A stretch of 64,000 bases of DNA from Alicyclobacillus suci (GCF_017329615.1 NZ_JAFMTW010000001.1:62001-126000), one strand, 5' to 3'; shown: positions 1 to 8,259, counted from the stretch's first letter. Notes: generated from the letters alone by a model not told the origin. Program-made: numbers and translations.

Positions 1-43
1 AGACGATTAGCAGTGAGATTCGAGGTGAAAAAACCATTCTAAC

Positions 44-580
44 TTATAGATTCCTCTCTAACAATAACCCCACTTGTTCTGCCATAACATGAGGTGGCAA
101 AAGCATTCCATTCGTGATCCACCATTCCACTACCCCTACATAAGACGTCACGATAAATTGAAGAACAACATCTTCATTTAATCCATGATTTATTCCTTTT
201 GTTGTATCCACTTCATCCTTGAACTCTTCGATGAGAAACTCAACGAACCGATTACGAAAATAAGGGGCACCTTTGCTGGCCAACATCGTCGAAAAGAATA
301 AATAATTACGTTCAAGGTATTCGAACCAGGGCAGATTCGCATCTTTATAATCCATTTCATCTGCCGATTCGCAGATTTCCCGGAGTTCGTTAATGTGTTC
401 TTCAATAAGCTTATCCAGTAGATCGAATTTATCAACGTAATGAAGATAGATGGTTCCTCGGCTAACGTTTGCCCTGTCGGAAATATCCTGTATCGTAATG
501 TCATCAAAGTTTTTTTCAGCCATTAGTCCAATAACCGCTCTCTTTAACGCTTCTTGAGTTTTGAGTATTCGTCTATCCAC
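44..580 (-). CDS. TetR/AcrR-family transcriptional repressor
   Basis: This 178-aa protein has a canonical TetR N-terminal helix-turn-helix at about residues 8-50, with the signature ITIQDISDRANVSRGTIYLHY followed by a ligand-binding helical domain. The start is GTG at 580 with a GGTGA ribosome site about 7 nt upstream. The gene diverges from a row of oxidoreductase and efflux genes. A 26-bp perfect palindrome lies in the divergent promoter and overlaps the tetR -35 region, so autorepression is likely. The same palindrome core recurs before two other genes on the plus strand, making this protein the likely controller of all three. The ligand is unknown; the target genes suggest an electrophile, aldehyde or quinone. 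Family assignment is sure; targets and ligand are inferred. Confidence 0.93.
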   Translation of the reverse strand: MDRRILKTQEALKRAVIGLMAEKNFDDITIQDISDRANVSRGTIYLHYVDKFDLLDKLIEEHINELREICESADEMDYKDANLPWFEYLERNYLFFSTMLASKGAPYFRNRFVEFLIEEFKDEVDTTKGINHGLNEDVVLQFIVTSYVGVVEWWITNGMLLPPHVMAEQVGLLLERNL

Positions 581-615
581 TTTGGGTCACCAAACTTCCT
601 TTAGGATTATGAATA

Positions 616-644
616 ATTATAATACATTTGTTCATTAATGAACA
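616..644 (-). promoter_or_regulatory. Candidate tetR promoter overlapping the operator
   Basis: On the minus strand TATAAT (616-621) is preceded, after a 17-bp spacer, by TGTTCA (639-644), a weak -35. The -35 and most of the spacer lie inside the 26-bp palindrome at 624-649, so a bound repressor would block polymerase. This is the usual arrangement for an autoregulated TetR gene. Confidence 0.55.
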
Positions 645-649
645 AATGT
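624..649. promoter_or_regulatory. TetR operator, copy 1 (26-bp perfect palindrome)
   Basis: A perfect inverted repeat centred at 636.5 with core TGTTCATTAATGAACA. It overlaps the tetR promoter on the minus strand and lies exactly 27.5 bp upstream of the -35 box of the divergent plus-strand promoter. The core recurs at 1691-1706 (one change) and 4643-4658 (identical) with the same distance to a TTGCAA -35 box. Length, symmetry and placement fit a TetR-family operator. Confidence 0.8.
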
Positions 650-663
650 GCTCTGTTTAACCA

Positions 664-691
664 TTGCAAGCATCCTGCATCTGTTTATAAT
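664..691 (+). promoter_or_regulatory. Sigma-A promoter P1 of the repeated module
   Basis: TTGCAA (664-669), 16-bp spacer, TATAAT (686-691). The same boxes, spacer length and much of the spacer recur at 1726-1753 and 4678-4705. Downstream of the -10, half-sites resembling GTTCATTA recur in all three copies (here at 702-709), possibly a second, weaker repressor site at the start of transcription. Confidence 0.75.
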
Positions 692-774
692 ACTACACAG
701 GTGTTCATTAAAATATCAATGTCCATTATATGTGAGTAGCTTGGCTTTACCAGTGCTAAGGAGTGAGAAAAAAC

Positions 775-888
775 ATGACTATTATGACCCGTGTTCTAAG
801 TGTCCCAAGTACGAAAAAGAGCTTGTTCTTTTCACATAACGATCCTGAAATCGTGAAATGGCTCAGTAACCGTAAACTTGATATTTAG
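775..888 (+). CDS. Small ORF of unknown function behind promoter P1
   Basis: A 37-codon ORF starting ATG at 775 with AAGGAG at 758-763 (11-nt spacing, rather long). It begins MTIMTRVLSVPSTKK and ends RKLDI. It is the first possible coding unit after promoter P1 and lies in a stretch of about 225 bp that the other two promoter copies lack. I do not recognise the peptide. It may be a real small protein, the N-terminal scrap of a lost gene, or chance. Confidence 0.3.
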   Translation: MTIMTRVLSVPSTKKSLFFSHNDPEIVKWLSNRKLDI

Positions 889-1027
889 TGCTCATATACA
901 ACACAACGAAATGAAGTGCGAAGAAGAGGCAAGCCAATCAGGATTGTCTTTTTATCGGCAAGCAGGATATGAGGAAGTCGATTCATGTACATCCAAATTA
1001 TTGAAAGGAAGTTTTGAATTTGAGTAA
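887..1027 (+). pseudogene. GNAT acetyltransferase 3' remnant, copy 1
   Basis: An open frame without its own start encodes a peptide with SGLSFYRQAGYEEVDSCTSK, which resembles the end of a GNAT N-acetyltransferase (the SFYRxxGYxEVD segment), and stops at TAA 1025-1027. The same tail recurs, more degraded, at 1792-1860 and 4744-4821, each time just after a promoter copy. The stop overlaps the start of the following NmrA-like gene, whose ribosome site lies inside this remnant. The GNAT assignment rests on one short segment; the repetition itself is plain in the sequence. Confidence 0.5.
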
Positions 1028-1610
1028 TGTTTTGATCCTTGGAGCAAACGGCGGAATCGCACGGATTGCTATTGATTTATTTCTAAACGAAACGGATGTC
1101 CAGTTGACGCTTTATCTGCGTAACTCGCGCAGACTCAGAAACATTGATTCAAACCGCGTTCGAATCATCGAAGGCGATGTTATGGATATTGAAAAATTAA
1201 AAGAAGTCATGATTGGACAGGATGTTGTCTATGCCAATCTAGCTGGCAATCTGGAACCAATGGCAAAAAACATTGTGGAGGCAATGAACGCGACTGGCGT
1301 TAAACGTCTAATTTGGATCAGTTCAATGGGAATTTATGATGAAGTCCCGGGAGAAAAGTATGGAAGCATATTAGAACCATATCGAAGGTCAGCTACTATT
1401 ATTGAAGAATCAGACCTCGACTATACGATTTTGAGACCCGGATGGTTTACCAATAAAGATGAAATTGATTACGAGACAACTCAGAAAGGCGAACCATTCA
1501 AAGGGCATGAAGTATCGCGTAAGAGTGTTGCAGCCTTGGTTGTTAAATTAGCTACATCGCCCGAATTGGAAGTTCGTCGCAGCTTGGGGGTAAACAAACC
1601 TGTGCGTTAA
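1020..1610 (+). CDS. NAD(P)H-binding NmrA/atypical SDR-like protein
   Basis: About 196 aa with a Rossmann N-terminus (VLILGANGGIARIAI, residues 4-18; glycine motif GANGGIA) and the atypical-SDR segments RLIWISSMGIY and YTILRPGWFTN. Such proteins are NAD(P)H-dependent reductases or redox sensors in the YhfK/NmrA group. I prefer TTG at 1020 because AAAGGAAG ends at 1011, giving an 8-nt spacing; TTG at 1014 would be only 2 nt away. Promoter P1 lies upstream and a strong terminator at 1623-1654 makes it a single-gene unit. Base use is AT-rich by eye compared with the core genes. The substrate is unknown. Confidence 0.85.
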   Translation: MSNVLILGANGGIARIAIDLFLNETDVQLTLYLRNSRRLRNIDSNRVRIIEGDVMDIEKLKEVMIGQDVVYANLAGNLEPMAKNIVEAMNATGVKRLIWISSMGIYDEVPGEKYGSILEPYRRSATIIEESDLDYTILRPGWFTNKDEIDYETTQKGEPFKGHEVSRKSVAALVVKLATSPELEVRRSLGVNKPVR

Positions 1611-1622
1611 TGAGTTGACGAG

Positions 1623-1654
1623 AAGGCACGCCAAAATATTGGTGTGCCTTTTTT
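1623..1654 (+). terminator. Rho-independent terminator after the NmrA-like gene
   Basis: A 12-bp stem (1623-1634 with 1639-1650, one G-U pair) and a 4-nt loop, followed by a T-run to 1654, beginning 12 nt after the stop codon. Confidence 0.85.
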
Positions 1655-1690
1655 GGGTGCAGTGAGGTTTATGAACAATTATCATTCGTC

Positions 1691-1706
1691 TGTTCACTAA
1701 TGAACA
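1691..1706. promoter_or_regulatory. TetR operator, copy 2
   Basis: TGTTCACTAATGAACA differs from the copy 1 core at one position in the centre and keeps both half-sites. Its centre is 27.5 bp upstream of the next TTGCAA, the same as copies 1 and 3. Confidence 0.7.
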
Positions 1707-1725
1707 AATCGCATTCATTTAACCA

Positions 1726-1753
1726 TTGCAAGCATCATGCGTGCGTTTATAAT
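1726..1753 (+). promoter_or_regulatory. Sigma-A promoter P2 of the repeated module
   Basis: TTGCAA (1726-1731), 16-bp spacer, TATAAT (1748-1753). It sits in the 355-bp gap between the NmrA-like gene and the first aldo/keto reductase. Flanking sequence, including the AACCATTGCAAGCAT stretch, matches the other copies. It should drive the aldo/keto reductase at 1966 and perhaps the MFS gene beyond. Confidence 0.75.
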
Positions 1754-1791
1754 ATTGGACAGTCGTACATTAATTAATCAACGTTCATTAT

Positions 1792-1938
1792 GTGTGGGAA
1801 GCTGGATATAGGGAAGTCGATTACTGTGCATTCAATATGCGCCAGAAAGGATCGTGTCATCTGTTATGTCCAATAGAACAACCATCTGACGTCGCGATTA
1901 ATGAGATGATTATTCGTCCTACGCGTCAAGAGCGGTAA
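1792..1938 (+). pseudogene. Chimeric relic: GNAT tail fused in frame to SDR tail
   Basis: One open frame (GTG 1792 to TAA 1938, 48 codons, no ribosome site) first encodes the GNAT-type tail AGYREVDYCAFNMRQKGSC. It then passes directly into IEQPSDVAINEMIIRPTRQE, which matches the C-terminus of the SDR encoded at 4830-5570. Around the junction (about 1866-1880) the bases match first the 5' start and then the 3' end of that SDR gene. This reads as an SDR copy that lost nearly all of its body by deletion between short repeats (AAT/CAAT). It shows that the promoter-GNAT tail-SDR block was once duplicated here. Translation is unlikely. Confidence 0.75.
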
Positions 1939-1965
1939 ATTGCCTGTCAACAGAAAGGAAGATAA

Positions 1966-2958
<993 letters not shown>

Positions 2959-3002
2959 CGGGTAGTCAGGTTTTGGTTGATTTATTTAAAACGCGCTACT
3001 GT

Positions 3003-3065
3003 CGATGTGGACATAGTTCCACAAATGGATTGTCCAGCGGACACCCAAACGGTTGTCCGCTTTTC
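3003..3065. repeat. Intergenic repeat, copy A, containing a terminator
   Basis: The block running from CGATGTGGACAT through ATGGATTGTCCAGCGGACA to TGTCCGCTTTTC recurs with modest divergence at 8064-8123, after the other aldo/keto reductase. The inner arms AGCGGACA (3036-3043) and TGTCCGCT (3054-3061) form the stem of a terminator. Confidence 0.7.
3036..3064 (+). terminator. Rho-independent terminator after the first aldo/keto reductase
   Basis: An 8-bp perfect stem (3036-3043 with 3054-3061), a 10-nt loop and a TTTT tail. It lies between the aldo/keto reductase and MFS genes and inside any longer reading frame of the MFS gene, which argues for the internal MFS start at 3099. Confidence 0.75.
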
Positions 3066-3098
3066 GTTTGCAAAATCGTGAGGAGTAGGTTGGAGACA

Positions 3099-4268
3099 AT
3101 GAACAACACCTGGAAAATTTACATGCTAACCCTGATCAGCTTCTTGGTTGGCACGTCACAATTCGTCATCGTGGGTATTCTAGACAAAGTCGCTGCTTCC
3201 GTCGGCGTATCGGTATCGGCGGCGGGACAGCTTATCACCGTATTCGCGCTTGCCAACGCAATCGGCACGCCCGTCGTCATGGTGGCGACGGCGAAGATGG
3301 ATCGACACAAGCGATTGCTATTGGCTCTCGCCATCATATTACTAGGCATCGTTTCGACGGTCGCCCTTCCGGGCTTTGGCTTCCTGATGGTCTCGTACGT
3401 CGTACTCGGGGTGGGAACGGGCGTCTTCGTCGTCACCGCCTATGCCACCGCTGCGAATCTGGCGCCTCCCGGGCGGCAGGGTCGAGCGATGTCCAACGTC
3501 TCACTGGGCTTCAGTGCCTCCCTCGTCTTTGGCGTTCCCATCGGGCGCGTGGTCGCTGCGGCGTACGATTGGAAGGTGATCTTCTGGGGAATTGGATTCT
3601 TCACCTTGCTTGGAATCTTCGCCGTCGCACGGGCGATTCCATCTGAGGAAGGCGAAGCGCCCGTCCCTCTCGGCAAGCAATTCGCCCTATTAAAGAATCC
3701 AAAGATCGCTGTCGCCCTCGGCGTGACGTTCTTCGTGTTTATCGGCTATTCGGTGATGAATACGTATATCACGCCCTTCCTGACCTCCGTCATGGCGATG
3801 GATGAACGGGAAGTGAGCGTCATTCTCTTCGCCTTGGGCATCGCGAGCCTGATCGGATCCAAGCTTGGCGGTTTCCTGTCAGATCGGATCGGCACTGCCC
3901 GCACGCTCGTCGGCGATATGGTCGTACACGCCCTCATTCTCGCGCTCTTGTCCATCGTCGCCCGATCGACCGTCGTCGCCATCCCGTTGCTCATGCTTTG
4001 GGCGATCGCTACCTGGACGTTCGGACCGACCCAGAACTTCAACTTACTCTCACTCGCTCCGGAAGCCTCCGGCATCGTGCTTAGTCTGAACAGCTCCTTC
4101 GTGCAGCTCGGCTTTGCCGCAGGTGCCGCCATCGGGGGAATCGCCGTGGGCTCGTCGATACTGGCGATCTGTTGGATCGGCGCCGCTGCGGTCGCGATCG
4201 CTTTCTTCATCGCATCCGTATCCTTCGGGCTTACCCGTACGTTCTCAAAGCGCGTGGCGACGAAGTGA
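3099..4268 (+). CDS. MFS drug/metabolite exporter (AraJ/YdhP-like DHA1 family)
   Basis: About 389 aa with 12 predicted membrane segments. It shows the loop 2-3 motif region (DRHKRLLLALAI, residues about 68-79), the segment-5 antiporter-type motif NVSLGFSASLVFGVPIGRVV, and a second-half GGFLSDRIGTARTLVGD. This is the DHA1 arrangement of YdhP/AraJ-like proton-coupled exporters. The frame is open back to 2973, but that part covers a terminator, so ATG 3099 (MNNTWKIYMLTL) with an upstream GGAG is chosen. G+C is clearly higher by eye than in the neighbouring NmrA-like, SMR and SDR genes, suggesting a different donor. It lies 37 nt before the SMR gene and is likely cotranscribed with it. Confidence 0.88.
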   Translation: MNNTWKIYMLTLISFLVGTSQFVIVGILDKVAASVGVSVSAAGQLITVFALANAIGTPVVMVATAKMDRHKRLLLALAIILLGIVSTVALPGFGFLMVSYVVLGVGTGVFVVTAYATAANLAPPGRQGRAMSNVSLGFSASLVFGVPIGRVVAAAYDWKVIFWGIGFFTLLGIFAVARAIPSEEGEAPVPLGKQFALLKNPKIAVALGVTFFVFIGYSVMNTYITPFLTSVMAMDEREVSVILFALGIASLIGSKLGGFLSDRIGTARTLVGDMVVHALILALLSIVARSTVVAIPLLMLWAIATWTFGPTQNFNLLSLAPEASGIVLSLNSSFVQLGFAAGAAIGGIAVGSSILAICWIGAAAVAIAFFIASVSFGLTRTFSKRVATK

Positions 4269-4305
4269 CGGTAGTGGCAAAATCCCCGGAGAGGAAACAA
4301 AGGGA

Positions 4306-4620
4306 ATGAGTTGGTTACTGTTATTTTTTGCAATCGTGCTTGAATTTCTAGGTACACTTAGCACCAAATTATCGCATGGATTCGAAAGAATTCTTCCTTC
4401 TGTTTTGATGTTTGTCTTCTATTTAGGATCCATGGTTACCTGGAACTTCGCTTTAAAAAAAATTGACGTATCTATTGGTTATGCTGTTTGGTCGGGACTT
4501 GGCATTGCGTTCACTGCCGTTATGGGAATGCTCTTTTTTAAAGAACCGATTAACGTCAGTAAAATATTTTTTACAGTGCTGATCATTGTTGGTGTGATCG
4601 GACTTTCATTAAAAAGTTGA
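4306..4620 (+). CDS. Small multidrug resistance (SMR) family transporter
   Basis: A 104-aa protein with four predicted membrane helices. The essential membrane glutamate lies in helix 1 (FAIVLEFLGT, E13, equivalent to EmrE E14), and the family motif IGYAVWSGLGIAFTAVMGML spans helix 3. ATG 4306 follows AAAGGGA. SMR proteins are proton/drug antiporters acting as dimers; some are guanidinium exporters and some work as heteromeric pairs, but no second SMR gene is present here. AT-rich base use contrasts with the G+C-rich MFS gene just upstream. Confidence 0.9.
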   Translation: MSWLLLFFAIVLEFLGTLSTKLSHGFERILPSVLMFVFYLGSMVTWNFALKKIDVSIGYAVWSGLGIAFTAVMGMLFFKEPINVSKIFFTVLIIVGVIGLSLKS

Positions 4621-4642
4621 TAATGAACAATTGAAATTCAAC

Positions 4643-4658
4643 TGTTCATTAATGAACA
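4643..4658. promoter_or_regulatory. TetR operator, copy 3
   Basis: TGTTCATTAATGAACA is identical to the core of copy 1, again 27.5 bp upstream of a TTGCAA -35 box. A further half-site TGAACA lies at 4623-4628. Confidence 0.75.
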
Positions 4659-4677
4659 AATGCCGTTCATTTAACCA

Positions 4678-4705
4678 TTGCAAGCATTATGCACCCATTT
4701 ATAAT
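4678..4705 (+). promoter_or_regulatory. Sigma-A promoter P3 of the repeated module
   Basis: TTGCAA (4678-4683), 16-bp spacer, TATAAT (4700-4705), with the same flanks as P1 and P2. It drives the SDR gene at 4830 and probably the genes following it. Confidence 0.75.
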
Positions 4706-4743
4706 AATGTACAGATGTACAGTAATGCGTCGTTGTTCATTGT

Positions 4744-4821
4744 ATGAATGGGCATCTAGGATATAGGGAAGTTAATTATTGTACATCCAAATTTGTCAGT
4801 GTTTACAAGAAAGGATCGTGT
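4744..4821 (+). pseudogene. GNAT acetyltransferase 3' remnant, copy 3
   Basis: A 25-codon frame (ATG 4744 to TAG 4819-4821) contains LGYREVNYCTSKF followed by KKGSC, matching the tails at about 980-1020 and 1798-1860. There is no ribosome site of its own. Its end overlaps the leader of the SDR gene and provides the AAGAAAGGAT that may serve as the SDR ribosome site. Confidence 0.5.
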
Positions 4822-4829
4822 TAGCTCTT

Positions 4830-5570
4830 ATGTCTAATATTCAAGGGAAAGTTGTCATTATTACCGGTGCCTCCAGCGGAATTGGCGAAGCTACTGCAAA
4901 AGAACTTGCTTCTAAAGGCGCGAGATTGGTTCTCGCGGCTCGTCGTGAAGACCGTTTACAAAAACTGCAACAAGAAATTCAAAGCAAAGGTGGTCAAGCG
5001 GTTTATAAAGTGACCGATGTGACTTCGTATGAACAAATGGAAGAGCTGGCTCAGTTTGCTCTGAAAGAGTTTGGAAAAATCGACGTCTTGGTCAATAACG
5101 CCGGATTAATGCCACTATCACCTCTTTATCAGAAAAAAATCGACGAATGGGACCGGATGATTGATGTCAACATTAAAGGTGTACTCTATGGTATTGCGGC
5201 TGTGCTTCCTTCCATGAGGGAAAGAAAAGAAGGACATATTATTAATATGTCCTCAATAGCAGGACACTTAATAGGACCGGCAGGTTCGGTTTATAGTGGT
5301 ACAAAATTTGCTGTACGTGCGATTACGGAAGGTCTCCGTAAAGAAGAGTTTGCCAACAATATTCGTACAACCATTATCTCACCAGGAGCAGTTAGCACTG
5401 AGTTAACCGAAACGATTACAGATTTAGAACTAAAATCTGCAATTGATGAAATTTATAAAGGTGCTATCGATGCTGAGAGCATCGCTCGTGCCATTGCTTT
5501 TGCAATTGAACAACCATCTGATGTGGCCATTAATGAGATGATTATTCGTCCTACGCGACAAGAGCTCTAA
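4830..5570 (+). CDS. Short-chain dehydrogenase/reductase (classical SDR)
   Basis: A 246-aa classical SDR with all landmarks: cofactor motif TGASSGIG (12-19), NNAG (89-92), catalytic S142, Y155 and K159 (SSIAGHLIGPAGSVYSGTK), and the PGAVSTELTE loop. It is probably a cytosolic NADP(H)-dependent oxidoreductase of broad substrate range. ATG 4830 matches the usual family start (MSNIQGKVVIITGA), though the AAGAAAGGA ribosome site is about 14 nt away; in-frame GTG 4818 lies too close to it. It belongs to the TetR module through promoter P3. A deleted copy of the same gene survives at 1866-1938. AT-rich. Confidence 0.92.
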   Translation: MSNIQGKVVIITGASSGIGEATAKELASKGARLVLAARREDRLQKLQQEIQSKGGQAVYKVTDVTSYEQMEELAQFALKEFGKIDVLVNNAGLMPLSPLYQKKIDEWDRMIDVNIKGVLYGIAAVLPSMRERKEGHIINMSSIAGHLIGPAGSVYSGTKFAVRAITEGLRKEEFANNIRTTIISPGAVSTELTETITDLELKSAIDEIYKGAIDAESIARAIAFAIEQPSDVAINEMIIRPTRQEL

Positions 5571-5621
5571 TCTTGGCTGGCGACAGAACAAGCGTTAAAA
5601 AATGAAAGAAGGACATTTAAG

Positions 5622-5951
5622 ATGTCAAATTCAAAAGAACCTTCTGGTGCACAGAAAATGATTGGAGATTTTGCGCCGAAACTTGTGCAATGAACCGATG
5701 ATGTTTTGTTTGGTGATGTATGGGAGCGCAAGGGGCTCTCCCCACGGGACCGCAGTTTGATTACCATCGCCAGCTTGATAACAAGCGGAAGTACAGAACA
5801 ACTGGTATTCCATTTGAACAAAGCAAAAGAAAACGGACTTTCGGAAGAAGAGCTCATTGAAGTGATTACCCATCTTGCCTTTTATGCCGGATGGCCGAAG
5901 GCGATGTCTGCCATTATGATCGCAAAAGAAGTGTTTTCGAAAGGGAAATAA
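5622..5951 (+). pseudogene. Carboxymuconolactone decarboxylase-like gene with an in-frame stop
   Basis: From ATG 5622 (GAAGGA 8 nt upstream) a 109-codon frame encodes an AhpD/CMD-fold protein, but codon 24 is TGA (5691-5693). The upstream part reads IGDFAPKLVQ and the downstream part TDDVLFGDVWERKGLSPRDR, which is the normal family sequence across that point with a Leu expected at the stop. TTA to TGA is a single base change. The rest runs intact to KEVFSKGK. Restart at TTG 5706 would give an 81-aa protein missing the first helix, with no good ribosome site. The family includes peroxidase-like and decarboxylase-like proteins; this copy shows no CxxC pair. It lies 51 nt after the SDR and 26 nt before the alcohol dehydrogenase. 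Confidence 0.8.
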
Positions 5952-5977
5952 AAGCGATAGCAGGAGGTTTGTTTGTT

Positions 5978-7027
5978 ATGATAACTGCCAACGCACGCGC
6001 CACCTTTGGTCCGGGAGAGCCGTTCAAAGCGACCACGATCGCACGCCGTGATCTCGGCCCCCATGACGTCCTCATTGAGATTAAGTACTGCGGCATCTGC
6101 CATTCTGACATTCACCATGCTCGCGGAGAATGGAGGGCGGAGGAATATCCCCTCGTTCCCGGCCACGAGATCGCCGGAATTGTCGCCGCGGTCGGCACCG
6201 AGGTCACAAAGTTCGTCGTCGGCGACCGGGTCGGTGTCGGCTGTATGGTTGACTCCTGTGGCGAATGCGAGAACTGCCGCAAGGGCGAGGAGCAGTACTG
6301 TCTCAAGGGAAATACCCTTACCTATGGCGACGTCGACAAATACGGCCAGCGCACCCAGGGCGGCTATTCCACCCACATCGTCGTGACCGAGGACTTCGTC
6401 CTCAGAATCCCTGACGGTATCGAGCTCGACGTCGCCGCACCTCTGCTGTGCGCCGGTATCACGACGTACTCGCCGCTGCGCCATTGGGGAGCCGGACCCG
6501 GCAAGAAGGTAGCGGTCGTCGGCCTCGGCGGGCTCGGTCACATGGCCGTTAAGCTCGCGCACGCTATGGGCGCTGAGGTCACCGTCCTGTCACAATCGCT
6601 GAAGAAGAAAGACGACGGTCTGCGGCTCGGCGCGGATCACTACTATGCCACGAGAGACCCGGAGACATTTGAGAAGCTTGCCGGTTCCTTTGACCTCATC
6701 ATTAACACGGTGAGCGCGAAGATCGACATCGATGCCTACATTTCGCTGCTGGCTCTGGATGGCACCTTGGTCAACGTCGGTGCTCCTGCGGAGCCGTTGT
6801 CACTCAACGTGTTTTCTCTCCTCGGCCAGCGCCGGTCGTTCGCCGGTTCGATGATCGGTGGCATCCGCGAGACCCAGGAAATGCTGGACTTCTGCGCCCG
6901 ACACCACATTGCCCCCGAGATCGAGGTCATCTCGGCCGACAAAATCGACGAGGCCTACGAGCGAGTACTGGCTTCCGACGTGCGGTATCGGTTCGTGATC
7001 GACATCAGCACGATGGAAACCGTGTAA
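5978..7027 (+). CDS. Zinc-dependent NAD(P) alcohol dehydrogenase (YahK/CAD-like)
   Basis: A 349-aa medium-chain dehydrogenase. Catalytic zinc ligands are C38 (YCGICHSD), H63/E64 (PGHE) and C160 (PLLCAG). Structural zinc cysteines are C94, C97, C100 and C108 ([17 protein letters not shown]). The cofactor fold is marked by [15 protein letters not shown]. The cinnamyl-alcohol/YahK-type family reduces aldehydes with NADPH. ATG 5978 follows AGGAGG (5962-5967). The gene is much richer in G+C than the SDR and CMD genes before it and the second aldo/keto reductase after it, so this cassette appears to be patched from several sources. Confidence 0.93.
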   Translation: MITANARATFGPGEPFKATTIARRDLGPHDVLIEIKYCGICHSDIHHARGEWRAEEYPLVPGHEIAGIVAAVGTEVTKFVVGDRVGVGCMVDSCGECENCRKGEEQYCLKGNTLTYGDVDKYGQRTQGGYSTHIVVTEDFVLRIPDGIELDVAAPLLCAGITTYSPLRHWGAGPGKKVAVVGLGGLGHMAVKLAHAMGAEVTVLSQSLKKKDDGLRLGADHYYATRDPETFEKLAGSFDLIINTVSAKIDIDAYISLLALDGTLVNVGAPAEPLSLNVFSLLGQRRSFAGSMIGGIRETQEMLDFCARHHIAPEIEVISADKIDEAYERVLASDVRYRFVIDISTMETV

Positions 7028-7093
7028 CCATCGGGGCTGCTGGTAATGCTGGACCCCATGTGTTCACAAACGGTTGCATGAGGAGGGCTTGTT

Positions 7094-8077
7094 GTGAAAT
7101 ATCGCACAGTAGGGAAAACAGGAATTCAGGTCTCCAGTTTATGTTTTGGTACGATGTCTTTTGGCGGAAACGCTGATGAAGAAACATCAAAAGCAATGTT
7201 TAAGCGTTGTCGTGAGGCCGGTATTAACTTTTTTGATACTGCAAACGTTTATAGCCAAGGGCAGTCTGAAGAAATACTTGGGGAGTGTATTGCGGATTGT
7301 CGGGATGAAATTGTACTCACTACAAAAGTTTTTTTCCCAGCTGGAAAAGACATTAATGCTGGGGGACTTTCCCGTCGTCATATCATGCTTGAAGTTGAAA
7401 AGAGCTTACGACGCTTAAAAACGGATCGCATTGATTTTTACTTTGTGCATTCTTTTGATCCGAATACTCCTATGGAAGAAACACTTCGTGCACTTGATGA
7501 CCTTCAAGCACAAGGTAAGATTCTCTATCCAGCGGTAAGCAATTGGGCAGCCTGGCAAATAGCCAAGGCATTAGGGATTTCTGCAAAAGAACAGCTTGCT
7601 CGTTTCGAATTAATACAACCTATGTATAACTTGGTGAAACGTCAAGCTGAGGTCGAAATTTTGCCTCTCGCCCTTTCCGAACAAATTGGAGTTATTTCAT
7701 ATAGTCCTTTAGGAGGCGGACTCCTTACAGGAAAATATGGGGTGAATAAACGACCAGAGCAAGGACGGTTGGTTGAAGATAAAAGATTTAAGGATCGCTA
7801 TGCGGATGAAATGAATTTTGTTGTAGCTGACCGATTTACTGCCTATGCTGCGGAACATGGCATAAAACCCGCAACACTTGCAGTTGCCTGGGTGATGTCC
7901 CATCCTGCAATCACAGCACCCATTATCGGGGCAAGAAATTTGGAACAGCTTGAGGATTCGCTGGCTGCGATCGATGTGGACATGACGCCAGAGTGGCGTG
8001 ATGAAATATCTTCGCTTTCAGTTACTCCCGCGCCTGCAACGGACCGTACAGAAACGCTGCTACCGATGTGGACATGA
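7094..8077 (+). CDS. Aldo/keto reductase (YajO/Tas-like), second copy in the cluster
   Basis: A 327-aa enzyme with tetrad D48 and Y53 (FFDTANVYSQ), K78 (TTKVFF) and H119 (FYFVHSFD), and the C-terminal cofactor segment APIIGARNLEQLEDS. GTG 7094 follows AGGAGGGC. The last codons (LLPMWT) are read from the start of repeat copy B at 8064, so the original 3' end seems to have been replaced when the repeat joined. Some 66 nt separate it from the alcohol dehydrogenase; an operon is possible. AT-rich compared with the gene before it. Confidence 0.92.
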   Translation: MKYRTVGKTGIQVSSLCFGTMSFGGNADEETSKAMFKRCREAGINFFDTANVYSQGQSEEILGECIADCRDEIVLTTKVFFPAGKDINAGGLSRRHIMLEVEKSLRRLKTDRIDFYFVHSFDPNTPMEETLRALDDLQAQGKILYPAVSNWAAWQIAKALGISAKEQLARFELIQPMYNLVKRQAEVEILPLALSEQIGVISYSPLGGGLLTGKYGVNKRPEQGRLVEDKRFKDRYADEMNFVVADRFTAYAAEHGIKPATLAVAWVMSHPAITAPIIGARNLEQLEDSLAAIDVDMTPEWRDEISSLSVTPAPATDRTETLLPMWT

Positions 8078-8123
8078 CTCTACTGGATTGTTCAGCGGGC
8101 AACCATTACGGTGTCCGCTTTTC
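8064..8123. repeat. Intergenic repeat, copy B, with terminator hairpin
   Basis: This matches 3003-3065 (CGATGTGGACAT, TACTGGATTGTTCAGCGGGCA, TGTCCGCTTTTC). Arms 8094-8101 and 8112-8119 form an 8-bp stem with one G-U pair followed by TTTT, so it probably terminates transcription of the second aldo/keto reductase, whose stop codon lies inside it. Confidence 0.7.
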
Positions 8124-8204
8124 ACCCCTAGAATCGCCGTCACTCTTGTTGTACTAAAGGGGGCTTATGTTCAACAGTGACACCTGTCCAATCCTGTATT
8201 TTTA

Positions 8205-8243
8205 TGCAAAACGCGGTATATCGGAGCGCCGCGTTTTTCTGCA
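8205..8243. terminator. Hairpin with T-runs on both sides
   Basis: Arms AAAACGCGG (8208-8216) and CCGCGTTTT (8229-8237), flanked by TGCA on each side. It lies between the aldo/keto reductase (plus) and the MFS remnant (minus) and could end transcription from either direction. Confidence 0.6.
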
Positions 8244-8259
8244 TTTTTAAGTTGCGGAA

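Noticed and set aside
2973..3098. N-terminal extension of the MFS frame
   Set aside because: It contains a terminator hairpin and the intergenic repeat, and has no ribosome site. ATG 3099 gives a normal MFS N-terminus.
5882..6562. 226-codon frame antisense to the alcohol dehydrogenase
   Set aside because: It is a mirror of a G+C-rich gene; it has no ribosome site and no protein-like pattern. The sense gene has complete zinc motifs.
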